A stretch of DNA of 64,000 bases from an uncultured Luminiphilus sp. (GCA_905182485.1 CAJJBO010000017.1:1-64000), one strand, 5' to 3'; shown: positions 29,170 to 38,837, numbered from the stretch's first letter. Made by a program: numbers and translations. The notes: generated by a model from the letters alone, not told the origin.

Positions 29170-29988
29170 CTATAGTGTTTCCCAAACGCCCATCCCCTCC
29201 GGAATCTCTGCGATGCTCACGCCCAAACCCGCCCCATAAGGCGAGTCACGATGAAAATCTGAACCAACAGAAACACGCACGTTGCGGTCAGAAGCCAGCC
29301 GCCACAACTGCTCTACGTCACCCGCCTTGGGCCGCCCATTAATCACTTCAATGGCACCCCCTCCTGCTTCACAAAACGCATCGGCCAGCGCGCGTAGGCG
29401 CGTCGCTGTCATGCGGTAATGCAGTGGGTGAGCCAGCACTGCCACTCCCCCAGACCGAGTGATCACCTCAACGGTATCCTGAAGACTCGGCCACAAAATA
29501 GAAATATCTCCTGGCTTGCCACTGCCGAGAAATCGTTTGAATGCTTCCTGCTCACTGGCCACGTGCCCTGCTAACACCATCCAACGCGCGAAGTGTGGAC
29601 GACCAATTTGCGCATCTCCTGCAACCGTCAAGGCGCCCTCAAGCGCCCCCTGCATACCCGCGCGTTCAAGACGGTGTGCAATACGCTCGGCACGGTCTTT
29701 ACGCGCAGCATCCAACACCACAAGGTGCGCTGTCATATCTGCTGCCTGCACCTGAAAACCCAACCCCACAACATGAATGCCGACTCGGCCCCATTGGCAG
29801 GATAGCTCCACACCACTGATCAGGTCTAAGCCGGGCGGGCTCTCCTGATAAACGCTGAGATACCCTCGTACCGTATCGTGATCCGTCAACGCGAGGCGGC
29901 TAACACCTTCTTTTGCGGCTCTCTCTGTGAGATCCGAAGCAGAAAGCGCACCATCAGAAGCGGCACTATGTGTGTGGAAGTCTATCAA
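29170..29988 (-). CDS. rnm: PHP-domain 5'-3' exoribonuclease/nucleotidase (YciV/RNase AM type)
   Basis: 272 residues. Metal-binding motifs of the PHP family: MIDFHTHSAASDGALSASDL at the start, LTDHDTVRGY, VAVLAHPLHYRM and VSVGSDFHRDSPYGAGLG. In E. coli the homologue (YciV, TrpH) is a 5'-3' exoribonuclease acting on RNA ends and on 3',5'-pAp. It lies in the same order relative to yciO as in enterobacteria. 123 bp separate it from yciO; this gap shows no clear signal. Confidence 0.87.
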   Translation of the reverse strand: MIDFHTHSAASDGALSASDLTERAAKEGVSRLALTDHDTVRGYLSVYQESPPGLDLISGVELSCQWGRVGIHVVGLGFQVQAADMTAHLVVLDAARKDRAERIAHRLERAGMQGALEGALTVAGDAQIGRPHFARWMVLAGHVASEQEAFKRFLGSGKPGDISILWPSLQDTVEVITRSGGVAVLAHPLHYRMTATRLRALADAFCEAGGGAIEVINGRPKAGDVEQLWRLASDRNVRVSVGSDFHRDSPYGAGLGVSIAEIPEGMGVWETL

Positions 29989-30109
29989 GGCAATCTCTAC
30001 ACTGCGCCCAAACCAGGTGGCAATCCGCCCGTGAGCTTAGAAGGAGAGCGAGATTGTCTAACATTGCAACAGCGAAGGCGAGCGCTAGCACGCTGAATCA
30101 GACGACTTC

Positions 30110-30715
30110 ATGAAACAAATCCTAGAATTCCTGCCCATAGTGCTATTTTTTGGCGCCTACCAGATGGACGGCGAGACGCTGACAGCGGGGGCTTGGTCGC
30201 ATACCTTCGACGGTCTTTTCAGCGCCACTGCGGTCTTGATGATCGCCACCACCGCGGTCTGGCTAATCATGCTAACCATCACGCAACGAAACGATAAGCG
30301 GCTCATGTGGATGATGGTGGCGGTCGTCGCTTTTGGAACCGCTACCCTAGTGCTGCGGGATCAACGATTCATTCAGTGGAAACCGACAGTCTTTAATTGG
30401 GTGTTGGCCGCGCTATTTTTCGGCTCACAGTTTGTGGGTAAGAAAACCTTGCTGGAACGACTGGCGGGTCAACAGTTGGTGCTCAGTGTGGTCATTTGGA
30501 AGCGCCTTAATGTGCTGTGGGTGACAAACTTTGTCACCGTTGGGGCACTCAACCTGTACGTAGCCTACCAATATGAAGAAGCTTTTTTTTAAAGCTACAA
30601 ATTGTATTCCAGTATTGGTTTCATATTGCTGATGATGTTGCTCACGGTAATGATCGTGGCACCTCATTTGAAATCGGAAGCCCAAAATACTGACCCAACA
30701 CGAGATTCGTCATGA
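30110..30715 (+). CDS. yciB: septation protein A / YciB inner-membrane protein, in-frame stop near the C-terminus
   Basis: Polytopic inner-membrane protein linked to cell-envelope and septum integrity. Seen: MKQILEFLPIVLFFGAYQMD, QWKPTVFNWVLAALFFGSQF, LNVLWVTNFVTVGALNLYVA. A TAA at 30590-30592, within a run of eight T followed by AAA, stops the frame after EEAFF. The same frame continues with YKLYSSIGFILLMMLLTVM, exactly the last membrane helix expected, and ends at TGA 30715. Most members have a Trp-Val around the stop site. The restored protein is about 200 residues and overlaps the next gene by ATGA. Confidence 0.87.
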
Positions 30716-31407
30716 CACTATTCACCATCGCTCGACGTGCCGCCGTCATGCTGCTACTCCTATCATGCTGTTGGGCCACCGCCCTCGTGGCTCAGGAGAC
30801 GCGGTACATCAGCGATATGGTGCTGGTTCCCGTTCGCAGCGGGCCGGGATCTGACTACCGCATCATCAACCGAGGGTTACCCTCCGGTACGGTCCTAATC
30901 GTTTTCGGGCAGAGCGATGATGATGAGTGGATTGATGTGGAAAGTCCGGGGGGCACTAGGGGATGGATACGCGCACAGTATCTGCAGGCGGATCCGCCTG
31001 CGGCGCTGCTGATCAACGACCTACGAGTGGAGTTGGAACAAATCCGGGGCGAGCAAAATCGATTGGTTAATCAACTCGACGCCAGCTCATCTGAAGCAGA
31101 CAAAGCAGGTAGCATGGTCGATCAGCTTGAGCGCGAACTCGACACGACTCGCGTTGAACTCACTGAAATAAAACGTGTTTCAGCGGCAGCGATCGAGCTA
31201 GATCTGATGAACCAGCAACTGGTCGCGGAATTAGAGTCGGAAAGATCCGAAGCAGATTTGCTGCGCTTGGAAAATGTGCGCTTACGCGAACGTATTACCA
31301 ATAATCAAATGCTTGACGGTGCTTTCGCCGTCCTACTCGGAGTCATTTTGGCCGTGATTGCCCCACGACTATGGCCCAGAAAAAAACGACAAGACGGTTG
31401 GTCTTAA
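30712..31407 (+). CDS. SH3b-coiled-coil membrane protein (TIGR04211/YgiM type)
   Basis: 231 residues. Signal peptide (MTLFTIARRAAVMLLLLSCC to VAQETRY), a bacterial SH3 domain with VPVRSGPGSDYRIINRGLPS and DEWIDVESPGGTRGWIRAQY, a coiled coil from about residue 100 to 195 (LEREL, ELESERSEADLLRLEN), and a C-terminal helix GAFAVLLGVILAVIAPRLWP followed by basic RKKR. The family is widespread in gammaproteobacteria. The role is not established; an envelope or peptidoglycan scaffold is plausible from the domains. The coiled coil is similar in kind to the foreign segment in gyrA but not the same sequence. Confidence 0.82.
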   Translation: MTLFTIARRAAVMLLLLSCCWATALVAQETRYISDMVLVPVRSGPGSDYRIINRGLPSGTVLIVFGQSDDDEWIDVESPGGTRGWIRAQYLQADPPAALLINDLRVELEQIRGEQNRLVNQLDASSSEADKAGSMVDQLERELDTTRVELTEIKRVSAAAIELDLMNQQLVAELESERSEADLLRLENVRLRERITNNQMLDGAFAVLLGVILAVIAPRLWPRKKRQDGWS

Positions 31408-31421
31408 TCAAGGAGAACACT

Positions 31422-32045
31422 ATGAATTCATACCTTACTCGCCTGCGCTCACTGTGCGCTCTGCTCGTTGCCTTGTTGCTGAGCATCGGGGCTCTAGAGG
31501 TCTTTGCTGACGAGTCGCTGAACGGTAATCCAAAAGTACTCGTGAAAACGACAGACGGTGACATTACTGTTGAGCTGTTTGCAGATAAATCACCGATTAC
31601 CGTCGAGAATTTTCTTCAGTATGTCGATGATGGCTATTATGACGGCACCGTATTTCACCGGGTCATCAGCAACTTTATGATTCAAGGCGGCGGCTTTACC
31701 TCAGCGCTCGAGGAAAAATCGACCCGAGCCCCCATCGCGAATGAATCTCGCAATAAGGTGCACAATACTCGCGGCACGCTTGCCATGGCGCGCACGAATG
31801 ACCCCGATTCTGCGACGGCTCAGTTCTTCATCAATCAACGTAGCAACTTACGACTCGATTGGACGCCCAGTAGCGAGGGTTATACCGTCTTCGGCGAGGT
31901 GATCGAAGGCATGCAAGTCGTCGATATCATCTCACTGTCGGACACGGGTCCGGCGCCTGCTAAGACCGCTGGTGGTGTCACCACTTTTCAAGATGTTCCG
32001 GTCAAACCCATTTCGATTTTATCCATTAGCCGTATCACGCCATGA
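31422..32045 (+). CDS. ppiA: periplasmic peptidyl-prolyl cis-trans isomerase (cyclophilin)
   Basis: Cyclophilin with signal peptide (LCALLVALLLSIGALEVFAD, cleavage about residue 30). Core: VLVKTTDGDITVELFADKSP, YYDGTVFHRVISNFMIQGGG, NTRGTLAMARTNDPDSATAQ, FFINQ and FGEVIEGMQVVDIIS. 207 residues from the ATG at 31422, which follows AAGGAG. Export points to a periplasmic PpiA-like foldase. Four-base overlap with pdxJ. Confidence 0.9.
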   Translation: MNSYLTRLRSLCALLVALLLSIGALEVFADESLNGNPKVLVKTTDGDITVELFADKSPITVENFLQYVDDGYYDGTVFHRVISNFMIQGGGFTSALEEKSTRAPIANESRNKVHNTRGTLAMARTNDPDSATAQFFINQRSNLRLDWTPSSEGYTVFGEVIEGMQVVDIISLSDTGPAPAKTAGGVTTFQDVPVKPISILSISRITP

Positions 32046-32809
32046 CGCAGCTCAGCATCAATCTCAATAAAATCGCGCTGATTCGCAACGCTCGTGATAC
32101 GAAACATCCCGATCCCTGCGAGTTCGCAGCAAGCGTGATTCAGGCAGGAGCGCACGGCATTACGGTGCATCCCAGACCAGATCAACGACACATCAGAGCA
32201 GAGGACTGCCTCCGTCTGGGCGATATGGGCGGCACCGAACTCAATATCGAAGGCAACCCCTTTGCCGCTGCACAGTCCGCCCCGCGTGCAGGCATTGGGG
32301 ATTATCCCGGGTTCTTGGCATTGATTGAACGCATCCGCCCTGAGCAGGTGACGCTAGTGCCAGATAGCGATGATCAACTGACTTCTGATCACGGCTTTGA
32401 CATCATTCGTGATGGAGATCGTTTACGCCCTGTTGTTGAGCAATTGAAGGGCTGGGGGTGTCGAGTGAGTCTATTTATGGACCCCGATCCCGCACAAATC
32501 AGTCTGGTGCGTGCGCTCGGCGCTGACCGCGTTGAGCTGTACACCGAAACCTACGCTCGCGCCCATGAGTGCGGCGAACACAGACCGTCACTCACTCAAT
32601 TTCAGGAGGCGGCAGCTGAAGCGACGCTTCATGGCTTAGGTATCAACGCGGGGCACGATCTTAATCTGGGCAACCTCCCTGACTTTCATATTGACGCGTT
32701 ATTGGAGGTATCGATAGGGCACGCTTTTACCATTGATGCGCTGCGCTATGGTGTGACCGATGCGATCAGTCGTTACCTGCAGGCTTTGGACGCTGCCGGA
32801 CGCCCCTGA
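32042..32809 (+). CDS. pdxJ: pyridoxine 5'-phosphate synthase
   Basis: Final ring-closing step of de novo vitamin B6 synthesis, a TIM barrel of 255 residues. LSINLNKIALIRNARDTKHP at the start, GAHGITVHPRPDQRHIRAED, FVPDS-type segment VTLVPDSDDQLTSDHGFD, and LGINAGHDLNLGNLPDF. SerC at 18610, another DXP-independent pathway enzyme, is also in the window. Intact. Confidence 0.93.
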   Translation: MTQLSINLNKIALIRNARDTKHPDPCEFAASVIQAGAHGITVHPRPDQRHIRAEDCLRLGDMGGTELNIEGNPFAAAQSAPRAGIGDYPGFLALIERIRPEQVTLVPDSDDQLTSDHGFDIIRDGDRLRPVVEQLKGWGCRVSLFMDPDPAQISLVRALGADRVELYTETYARAHECGEHRPSLTQFQEAAAEATLHGLGINAGHDLNLGNLPDFHIDALLEVSIGHAFTIDALRYGVTDAISRYLQALDAAGRP

Positions 32810-32831
32810 CGGCCTCGCGACAAGCTCCCCT

Positions 32832-33521
32832 TTGAATTTCACAGCAGACCCACAGCCGCCTTACCTGGTCCCTCACTCGAAAGAACCCATTCGATTGCTC
32901 TACCGGGATGAGCATCTGCTCATTGTCGATAAGCCCACCTTACTGTTGAGCGTACCCGGGCGACATCCTCTCAATCACGACTGCCTGCTCAACAGACTGG
33001 ACCGACAATATCCAGGCGTAAGCGCAGTCCATCGCCTTGACCTCGATACCTCTGGCGTGATGGTCGTGCCTCGGACAAGGGCAGCGCTATCGGAACTGGC
33101 TAGACAATTCCAATCAAGACAAATCGACAAAACCTACTTCGCTCGCGTTGCGGGCTGCCTGTCGCCAGATACGGGCGAGATCACACTGCCATTGACGCGG
33201 GATTGGCCCAACCGGCCAAAGCAAAAGGTGTGTTTCACAAGTGGGAAATCCGCTGTGACTCGATGGCGCGTGGTGGCGAGGGAAGACAAATCGACGGTTG
33301 TCAAACTCTTCCCTATCACGGGCCGATCACATCAACTGCGCATTCATTTGAAGGAGATTGGGCATCCGATTTTGGGCTGCGACTTTTATGCGCCGGAGGA
33401 GGTGCTGAATGCCTCACCGAGGCTGTTGCTCCACGCGACCAGCATCGCCTTTCATCACCCGGTTTCCGGTCACAAACTAACCGCCTACTCTCCACCGCGA
33501 TGCATTTACGCCGGCGCATAA
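32832..33521 (+). CDS. RluA family pseudouridine synthase
   Basis: Pseudouridine synthase of the RluA type with no N-terminal S4 domain. Seen: LLYRDEHLLIVDKPTLLLSV, VSAVHRLDLDTSGVMVV with the catalytic Asp, KTYFARVAGCL, and TGRSHQLRIHLKEIGHPILG. About 229 residues. The start is uncertain: TTG at 32832 is near the conserved region. An ATG at 32760 overlaps pdxJ. The length and single domain resemble RluA (23S 746 and tRNA 32), but the target cannot be fixed. Confidence 0.83.
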   Translation: MNFTADPQPPYLVPHSKEPIRLLYRDEHLLIVDKPTLLLSVPGRHPLNHDCLLNRLDRQYPGVSAVHRLDLDTSGVMVVPRTRAALSELARQFQSRQIDKTYFARVAGCLSPDTGEITLPLTRDWPNRPKQKVCFTSGKSAVTRWRVVAREDKSTVVKLFPITGRSHQLRIHLKEIGHPILGCDFYAPEEVLNASPRLLLHATSIAFHHPVSGHKLTAYSPPRCIYAGA

Positions 33522-33546
33522 CAGATCATTTTTAGGAGCGCTCTGG

Positions 33547-34089
33547 ATGCATTACCATACGCCCCATCTTGCGGGGGAGAATCGTGTGATTTCCTATAAC
33601 CAAGCGGATCGAGAAATGGTTGTGGTGGTTAAACCCAATCATTCTGCGACCTGGCACCAGAATTTATGGCTACTCGCGGCGCTTGCCATACCCTCGCTGG
33701 GCGCAGGCATTGGTTTTGCCCTAGCGGGTGCTTGGCCGATTCTGCCGCTAGCGGGCTTAGAGCTGACAGCACTTGCTGGCGCACTGTACTGGGTCAACTG
33801 GAAGCTCGAGTACCGACATGTCATTCATTTAAACGCCGATACTGTGATAATTGATAAGGGCTACTTTGTGCCGAAACGAACCTGGCAATTTACGCGGGCA
33901 GACGCAGCACTGAGAGTGACACCGGAAACTCACCCCTGGCAGGGACCTGAGCTCTGCGTTCATGACAAAGTTTCCGAAACGCCAATCGGAGATTTTCTCA
34001 ATCGCGAGGAATCTCTTGAGTTATTGGCAGTGCTGAGAAAAGAACTGCCCATCAGAACACACAGCAACGCCAGCGCCATAGACGCCTAA
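33547..34089 (+). CDS. DUF2244 membrane protein
   Basis: 180 residues. Two hydrophobic segments at about 40-55 ([18 protein letters not shown]) and 60-76 ([19 protein letters not shown]), then a soluble part with [20 protein letters not shown] and [20 protein letters not shown]2244 is conserved in proteobacteria and of unknown function, often near cytochrome oxidase genes, though none is visible here. Spacing to rimO is only four bases. Confidence 0.85.
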   Translation: MHYHTPHLAGENRVISYNQADREMVVVVKPNHSATWHQNLWLLAALAIPSLGAGIGFALAGAWPILPLAGLELTALAGALYWVNWKLEYRHVIHLNADTVIIDKGYFVPKRTWQFTRADAALRVTPETHPWQGPELCVHDKVSETPIGDFLNREESLELLAVLRKELPIRTHSNASAIDA

Positions 34090-34093
34090 CTTA

Positions 34094-35441
34094 ATGAGGG
34101 ACACCGCTATCCAAACACCTGACAGAGCAAAGGTAGGCTTCATTTCACTGGGGTGCCCTAAGGCCTTGGTTGATTCAGAGCGAATCCTCACACAACTCCG
34201 TATCGAGGGTTATGACATCACCCCTCAATACGAGGATGCCGGCGTCGTTATTGTGAATACCTGTGGGTTCATTGACGCAGCAAAGGAGGAAAGTTTAGAA
34301 ACCATCGGAGAAGCGATCAGAGAAAACGGACGGGTCTTAGTCACGGGGTGCATGGGTCGGGGTGATGATGCCGATGCGATTCGGGCAAGGCACCCGAAGG
34401 TGCTCGGCATTAGCGGTCCTGCCGCTTACGAAGAGGTCCTGAGTACGGTTCGTGAGGTGCTGCCACAACATCACCAGCCCAACCCTCATCTGGACTTAAT
34501 ACCGGCTCAGGGCGTAAAACTCACGCCCCGCCATTATGCTTATCTCAAAATCAGCGAAGGCTGCAATCATCGCTGTCGCTTCTGCATTATCCCCAATCTC
34601 CGGGGCGACCTAGTGCAAGTCGTCCACCGCGGGCCATCTTACGAGAAGCAGAGGGTCTTGTGCGAGGCGGGCGTCCGTGAGCTATTGGTAGTTTCTCAGG
34701 ATACCAGTGCCTACGGCATGTCGATATTAAAATACCAAACTGATTGGGTGCATGGTCGCTCCGCTACATTACTGATTTAGAAAGCCCGTGAATCTGGGCC
34801 GAGCTCGGCGTCGTGGGTGCGGCTCCACTATGTCTACCCCTACCCACACGTACGCAAACTTATCCCCCTGATGGCAGACGGGTTGATGCTGACCGTATCT
34901 CGATATGCCGCTTCAACACGCAGCCTCGCAGATGTTCTTGAAACGGATGGCACGCCCTGCCGCTGCGTCGAAGACCCTCGACCGTATTGCAAAATGGCGG
35001 GACATTTGTCCTGACCTCAGCATCCGCTCTACCTTCATTGTGGGTTATCCGGGAGAGACCGAAGAAGAGTTTGAATCGCTCCTGACCTTTATTGATCGTG
35101 CTCAATTGGATCGTGTTGGCTGTTTTCAATATTCTCCCGTCAAAGGCGCCGCCGCGAATGAGTTGCCCAACCCCGTTCCCGAGGCAACCAAGGCCGCACG
35201 GTGGGAGCGCTTTATGGCATTGCAACAGTCGATCAGTGCGGCCAAATTACAGCGAAAAATAGGGTCCACTCAGACCATTTTGATTGATCAGGTCACAGAC
35301 GACGGCGCAATCGGCCGTACTTTTGCTGACGCCCCTGAGATCGATGGCGTGGTGCATTTACCTGACATTACCGACTTTTCACCGGGCGACTTAGTCGAGG
35401 CAGAGATCTCCGCGGCAGATGACTACGACCTCTGGGTATAG
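34094..35441 (+). CDS. rimO: ribosomal protein S12 methylthiotransferase RimO, frameshifted
   Basis: Radical-SAM enzyme that methylthiolates Asp88 of S12. N-terminal UPF0004 domain: [20 protein letters not shown] and [20 protein letters not shown]. Radical-SAM motif [17 protein letters not shown] is intact, with three Cys. Frame trouble begins after QDTSAYGM (about 34720). The expected continuation appears in pieces ([19 protein letters not shown], then in another frame MPLQHA), and from 34905 it is clean: [39 protein letters not shown], and TRAM domain to 35441. The stretch 34620-34680 is also unusual. Restored length is about 440-450 residues. Confidence 0.92.
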
Positions 35442-35456
35442 CGAGACGGAACTGCC

Positions 35457-36176
35457 ATGAATATTGTCCTGCTGAAACCCGCCGATTGGATCGATGACGA
35501 CACCGTTGTGCTCGATGACCGACGTCATCAGCACATTGTGGCCGTACTCAAGAGTCAGCCCGGACAAGTCTTAAAAGTGGGGGCGCTGGGCGGTCAACGT
35601 GGACGCGGCACTATTTTAACGATCGACGACAAAACGGTTCGGATCCATGTGCAATTAACATTGGCTGCGCTGCAGCGACATCCATTTGACCTGATCCTCG
35701 CGTTACCCCGCCCAAAGATGCTCCGTCGTGTCTTTCGCACCGCCAGCGAAATGGGCGTCGCGCACTTGCATCTGATTCACAGCGCCCGTGTCGAAAAAAG
35801 TTACTGGCAGAGTCCACTGCTGAAAGCCGACCGCATCACCGCGGCACTGGAGGCTGGACTCGAGCGCGCCGGAGACACCCTGTTGCCCGAGGTTCACCTG
35901 CATCGGCGATTTCGACCCTTTGTCGAGGATATCCTGCCAACTCTCGCGCAAAACCACCCGTGTTGGATAGCAGACCGCAATGCGACTCAAGCGCTACGAG
36001 ATGAAGCGAGGGCAGGCTTGGTGCTATTGGGCCCAGAGGGCGGTTTTATCCCCTTTGAGATTGAGCTTGCCAAATCTGTCGGCGCCATGTGCCGACACCT
36101 TGGTGAGCGCACGCTGAGCGTCGACACCGCAGTCGCTGCAGCCCTCGCGCAAGCACTACCGCAGCCAGTCGGCTAA
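35457..36176 (+). CDS. rsmE: 16S rRNA (uracil(1498)-N(3))-methyltransferase
   Basis: SPOUT-class methyltransferase of the 30S subunit, 239 residues. N-terminal PUA-like part with [20 protein letters not shown], then the SPOUT knot with [20 protein letters not shown] and [20 protein letters not shown]. The usual ILRTETA motif reads TLSVDTA here, a modest change. Preceded by rimO. Its last codons overlap the restored end of msrA on the opposite strand (36173-36176). Confidence 0.9.
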   Translation: MNIVLLKPADWIDDDTVVLDDRRHQHIVAVLKSQPGQVLKVGALGGQRGRGTILTIDDKTVRIHVQLTLAALQRHPFDLILALPRPKMLRRVFRTASEMGVAHLHLIHSARVEKSYWQSPLLKADRITAALEAGLERAGDTLLPEVHLHRRFRPFVEDILPTLAQNHPCWIADRNATQALRDEARAGLVLLGPEGGFIPFEIELAKSVGAMCRHLGERTLSVDTAVAAALAQALPQPVG

Positions 36177-36842
36177 ACGACCGTCGCATCCGTTGCCGCC
36201 ACACCGACCCCGACTGCACAGCTAACGCCCGTTCCACCCATACCGCAATAGCCGGCGGGGTTTTTATGGAGATATTGCTGGTGATAATCCTCTGCGTAAT
36301 AAGAACAGCGTCGCCTCACAAATTTCGGTCGTGATCTCGCTGTGACCTGCCTGACTCAGCGCTACCTGATAACTTTGTTGGCTAGTCAAAGCCGCTGATT
36401 TTTGGGATTCAGTCGAATAATAAATACCCGACCGGTATTGAGTACCCCAATCATTTCCCTGGCGCATACCCTGCGTAGGGTTATGGTTTTCCCAAAAAAT
36501 AGTCAGCAGGTCTTCGTAAGTCATCACTGCAGGATCGAAAATAATCCGTACAACTTCATTATGCCCGGTCCCACCCGAGCAGACCTCCTGATAGGTCGGG
36601 TTGGGCGTCAGCCCGGCGGCATAGCCCACGGCCGTAGTGTAAACCCCCGGCTGACGCCAAAAGAGTCTCTCCACGCCCCAAAAACACCCCATACCGAACA
36701 CCGCTTCTGCCAAACCCACTGGATAGGGTGGTTGCAATGGCACAGCCAACACCGCGTGGCTTTGGGCCACAGGCATGAGTGTGGCCCTACCCGGGAGAGC
36801 AGTGGCTGCGTCAGGCAGCGCGTGTTTACGTCGTAATTCCAT
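36173..36842 (-). CDS. msrA: peptide-methionine (S)-S-oxide reductase MsrA, frameshift near C-terminus
   Basis: Repairs oxidised methionine. Start at 36842 ([20 protein letters not shown]), preceded by AAGGGTG. The catalytic Cys is in [15 protein letters not shown], followed by [20 protein letters not shown] and [20 protein letters not shown]. The frame shifts after EITTEI near 36300. One frame over, the normal ending [20 protein letters not shown] is seen, with a Cys in a GGTGVSC tail and a stop at 36173. An in-frame start at 36896 would add 18 residues. The damage is likely a single indel around 36305. Confidence 0.9.
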
Positions 36843-37031
36843 CCATTTCACCCTTTTACCCCTCACATTTGCGGCAACATTCGCTTGCTCAGGCAATTTT
36901 GCTGAATTTTTGTCATAATAGCGGGCTATTTTAACAACTGACAGTAAATCCCGTCTCTGGAATGAAGCAGATCAAGACATCGCTGCATGCACCAGTAAGT
37001 TGCACAACAACAGGGGACGGGGGGAAATAAA

Positions 37032-37241
37032 ATGAAAACAAAGACAACTAACAACACCTTCAACGCGGAAGACTTTTCAAGCCGAAAGCTACTGGATCTG
37101 GTAGACGAAGCGCCCAGTAGGGGGCGACATGCGCTCGGTCGAGACGCACTTCAGGCCGTCATCTCCGAACTTGCCAGCCGGCGGCATTATCTTCAAGAAT
37201 TGCGCGATCGCGGCCTGCTAGCGCCGCGTTCTTCTGTTTAG
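37032..37241 (+). CDS. small hypothetical protein ending at an in-frame TAG before the VWA protein
   Basis: 69 residues beginning MKTKTTNNTFNAEDFSSRKL and ending RDRGLLAPRSSV, with charged helical character and no recognised domain. A GGGGA purine-rich site lies just upstream of the ATG. The frame continues open past the TAG (37239-37241) directly into the VWA protein, so the two may be one gene broken by a point change, or two adjacent genes. Not recognised by family. Confidence 0.5.
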   Translation: MKTKTTNNTFNAEDFSSRKLLDLVDEAPSRGRHALGRDALQAVISELASRRHYLQELRDRGLLAPRSSV

Positions 37242-37943
37242 GCACGTCGCATTCCCAAGGAGATCAGTCAGCCAAAAACTCAGGAAATTACCCGCTTTCT
37301 GAGTAAAACGCGTGCGATCAAGGCCATTACTGCTCGCCAAAGTCGCATCATTTTTGCACTCGACGCCACGGCCAGCCGAGAGCCCACATGGGATCAGGCA
37401 CGTCGATTACACAGTGAGTTATTTTCGGCCGCGCTGAACGAGCAGACATTGGCGATACAGCTTTGTTACTACCGAGGCCTAGGCGAATTCTTTGCTAGTC
37501 ATTGGCTGACACAAGCTGGAGCATTGCTCGATCAAATGAGTTGCGTCACCTGCGAACCCGGGGCAACTCAAATTGGCCGGGTAATTCACCACGCCCTTGA
37601 GACCCACTCTGCCTCCCAGCCGTTACGAGCTGTGATCCTGGTCGGTGACGCCTGCGAGGAGTCGGCAGCGACTTTAGCCTCCTTGGCGGGTCGATGCGCC
37701 ATCAAAAAAATACCCCTCTTTCTTTTTCAGGAAGGGCGCGACGCACACACTCGGGCCATCTTTGAACAACTGGCGCAATTAAGTCACGGAGCTTATGCGC
37801 CGTTTGATGCAAGCAGTGCTGATCAACTCCGCACCCTACTGGCTGCCGTGAGCCGATTTGCTCAAGGCGGTATCGCGGCGCTGCGCCGATCGAACACGCG
37901 CGGCGATCGAACACTGCTGTGCCAACTCGAAAAAACGCCATAA
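37242..37943 (+). CDS. VWA-domain protein, lacking a clear start codon
   Basis: About 230 residues. The open frame begins directly after the TAG at 37239. Recognisable sequence starts at EITRFLSKTRAIKAI, with IIFALDATASREPTWDQARR carrying the MIDAS-type D-x-T-x-S motif, then LAIQLCYYRGLGEFFASHWL, VILVGDACEESA, and IPLFLFQEGRDAHTRA. An AAGGAG sits at 37255-37260 but no ATG, GTG or TTG follows at the right distance; the next possible start is a TTG at 37449, inside the domain. Family members of this type are regularly paired with the DnaJ-like membrane protein found next. Function unknown; a metal-ion-dependent adhesion or assembly role is typical of VWA. Confidence 0.72.
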   Translation, partial: ARRIPKEISQPKTQEITRFLSKTRAIKAITARQSRIIFALDATASREPTWDQARRLHSELFSAALNEQTLAIQLCYYRGLGEFFASHWLTQAGALLDQMSCVTCEPGATQIGRVIHHALETHSASQPLRAVILVGDACEESAATLASLAGRCAIKKIPLFLFQEGRDAHTRAIFEQLAQLSHGAYAPFDASSADQLRTLLAAVSRFAQGGIAALRRSNTRGDRTLLCQLEKTP

Positions 37944-38006
37944 CGGTTCACCAAAACAGATAGAATTACAGCCGCTCATACGTTCATCACAGGAGGCATA
38001 ACCACC

Positions 38007-38723
38007 GTGCCAAGAGTTATTCTGCTCCTCGTCATTGTCTTCACGCTGGTCGTATTAGTGCGGCGTGCACAACAGCAACCCCCGCACAAGCGGCGTGCCG
38101 CGTATCTACAAATCATCGTCGGTAGCGCGGTGATTGGCGTCGTTATCCTGACCTTGATGGGCAAGATGCATTGGGTCGGCGCTGCGTTGACCGGTCTGTT
38201 GGTGGCAACTCGGCAGCTGTTCCCTGTATTAGTGCGCCTGCTCCCCGCGCTGGGCGGCTTGCGCGCATCTGGCGCTCGACCGTCGAGTAAGCAATCCGAA
38301 GTCGCATCGCGCATCATCAAAATGACACTCGATCACGACAGCGGCGAGCTCAGTGGCGTCGTATTGGAGAGCACCTTCAAGGGATGGCTCTTAAACGAAC
38401 TCAATCGACAACAACTTGATGAGCTGCTGAGCTACTGTCAGCATGAAGACACCGACTCTGCTCAGCTACTGGCTAGCTATCTTGAACAGCGTTTCTCAGA
38501 GGATGCGCAAGACCGCGAAGAGACTGACCGTGGAGGGGAAAACGGCGCTTCCCCATCCAGCCGTGCGGAGGCCCTCGCGGTCCTGGGATTGCAAGATGAT
38601 GCAACCGAGCAGGACATTATTGCGGCCCACAGAGCACTGATTCAAAAGTGTCATCCCGATCGAGGCGGCAACGATTATCTGGCCGCAAAAATTAATCAAG
38701 CGAAGGATCAGCTACTCGGCTGA
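38007..38723 (+). CDS. membrane-anchored DnaJ-domain protein
   Basis: 238 residues from a GTG start. Two hydrophobic helices near the N-terminus (VILLLVIVFTLVVLV; IIVGSAVIGVVILTLMG), a middle helical part (GELSGVVLESTFKGWLLNEL), and a C-terminal J-domain: EALAVLGLQDDATEQDIIAA, then KCHPDRGGNDYLAAKINQAK. The HPD motif that stimulates Hsp70 ATPase is present. It follows the VWA protein, a known pairing, so the two may act together in a membrane chaperone function. That is inference. Confidence 0.82.
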   Translation: MPRVILLLVIVFTLVVLVRRAQQQPPHKRRAAYLQIIVGSAVIGVVILTLMGKMHWVGAALTGLLVATRQLFPVLVRLLPALGGLRASGARPSSKQSEVASRIIKMTLDHDSGELSGVVLESTFKGWLLNELNRQQLDELLSYCQHEDTDSAQLLASYLEQRFSEDAQDREETDRGGENGASPSSRAEALAVLGLQDDATEQDIIAAHRALIQKCHPDRGGNDYLAAKINQAKDQLLG

Positions 38724-38782
38724 TAGGCCCGCCAGCAGACAGCACAGCTCCGACGGCCACTCGGTTATTCCTTCGCTGATGC

Positions 38783-38837
38783 GGTTTCACTAGTTGGTTG
38801 CACTGACATGGTTTCACCGAGATGATGCCACTGACCT
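38783..38837. repeat. imperfect 27-bp direct repeat in the dnaJ-htpX gap
   Basis: Two adjacent units starting GGTTTCAC at 38783 and 38810, each ending in G(C)CACTGAC. The eight outer bases at each unit are identical and the middle differs. It lies in the 225-bp gap upstream of the htpX region. The rest of that gap holds no clear gene; a promoter for the htpX operon is expected there. Confidence 0.45.

Noticed and set aside
37239..37241. Programmed TAG readthrough or pyrrolysine
   Set aside because: No readthrough context or stem recognised, no pyl genes in the window, and many neighbouring genes carry similar defects that look like errors.
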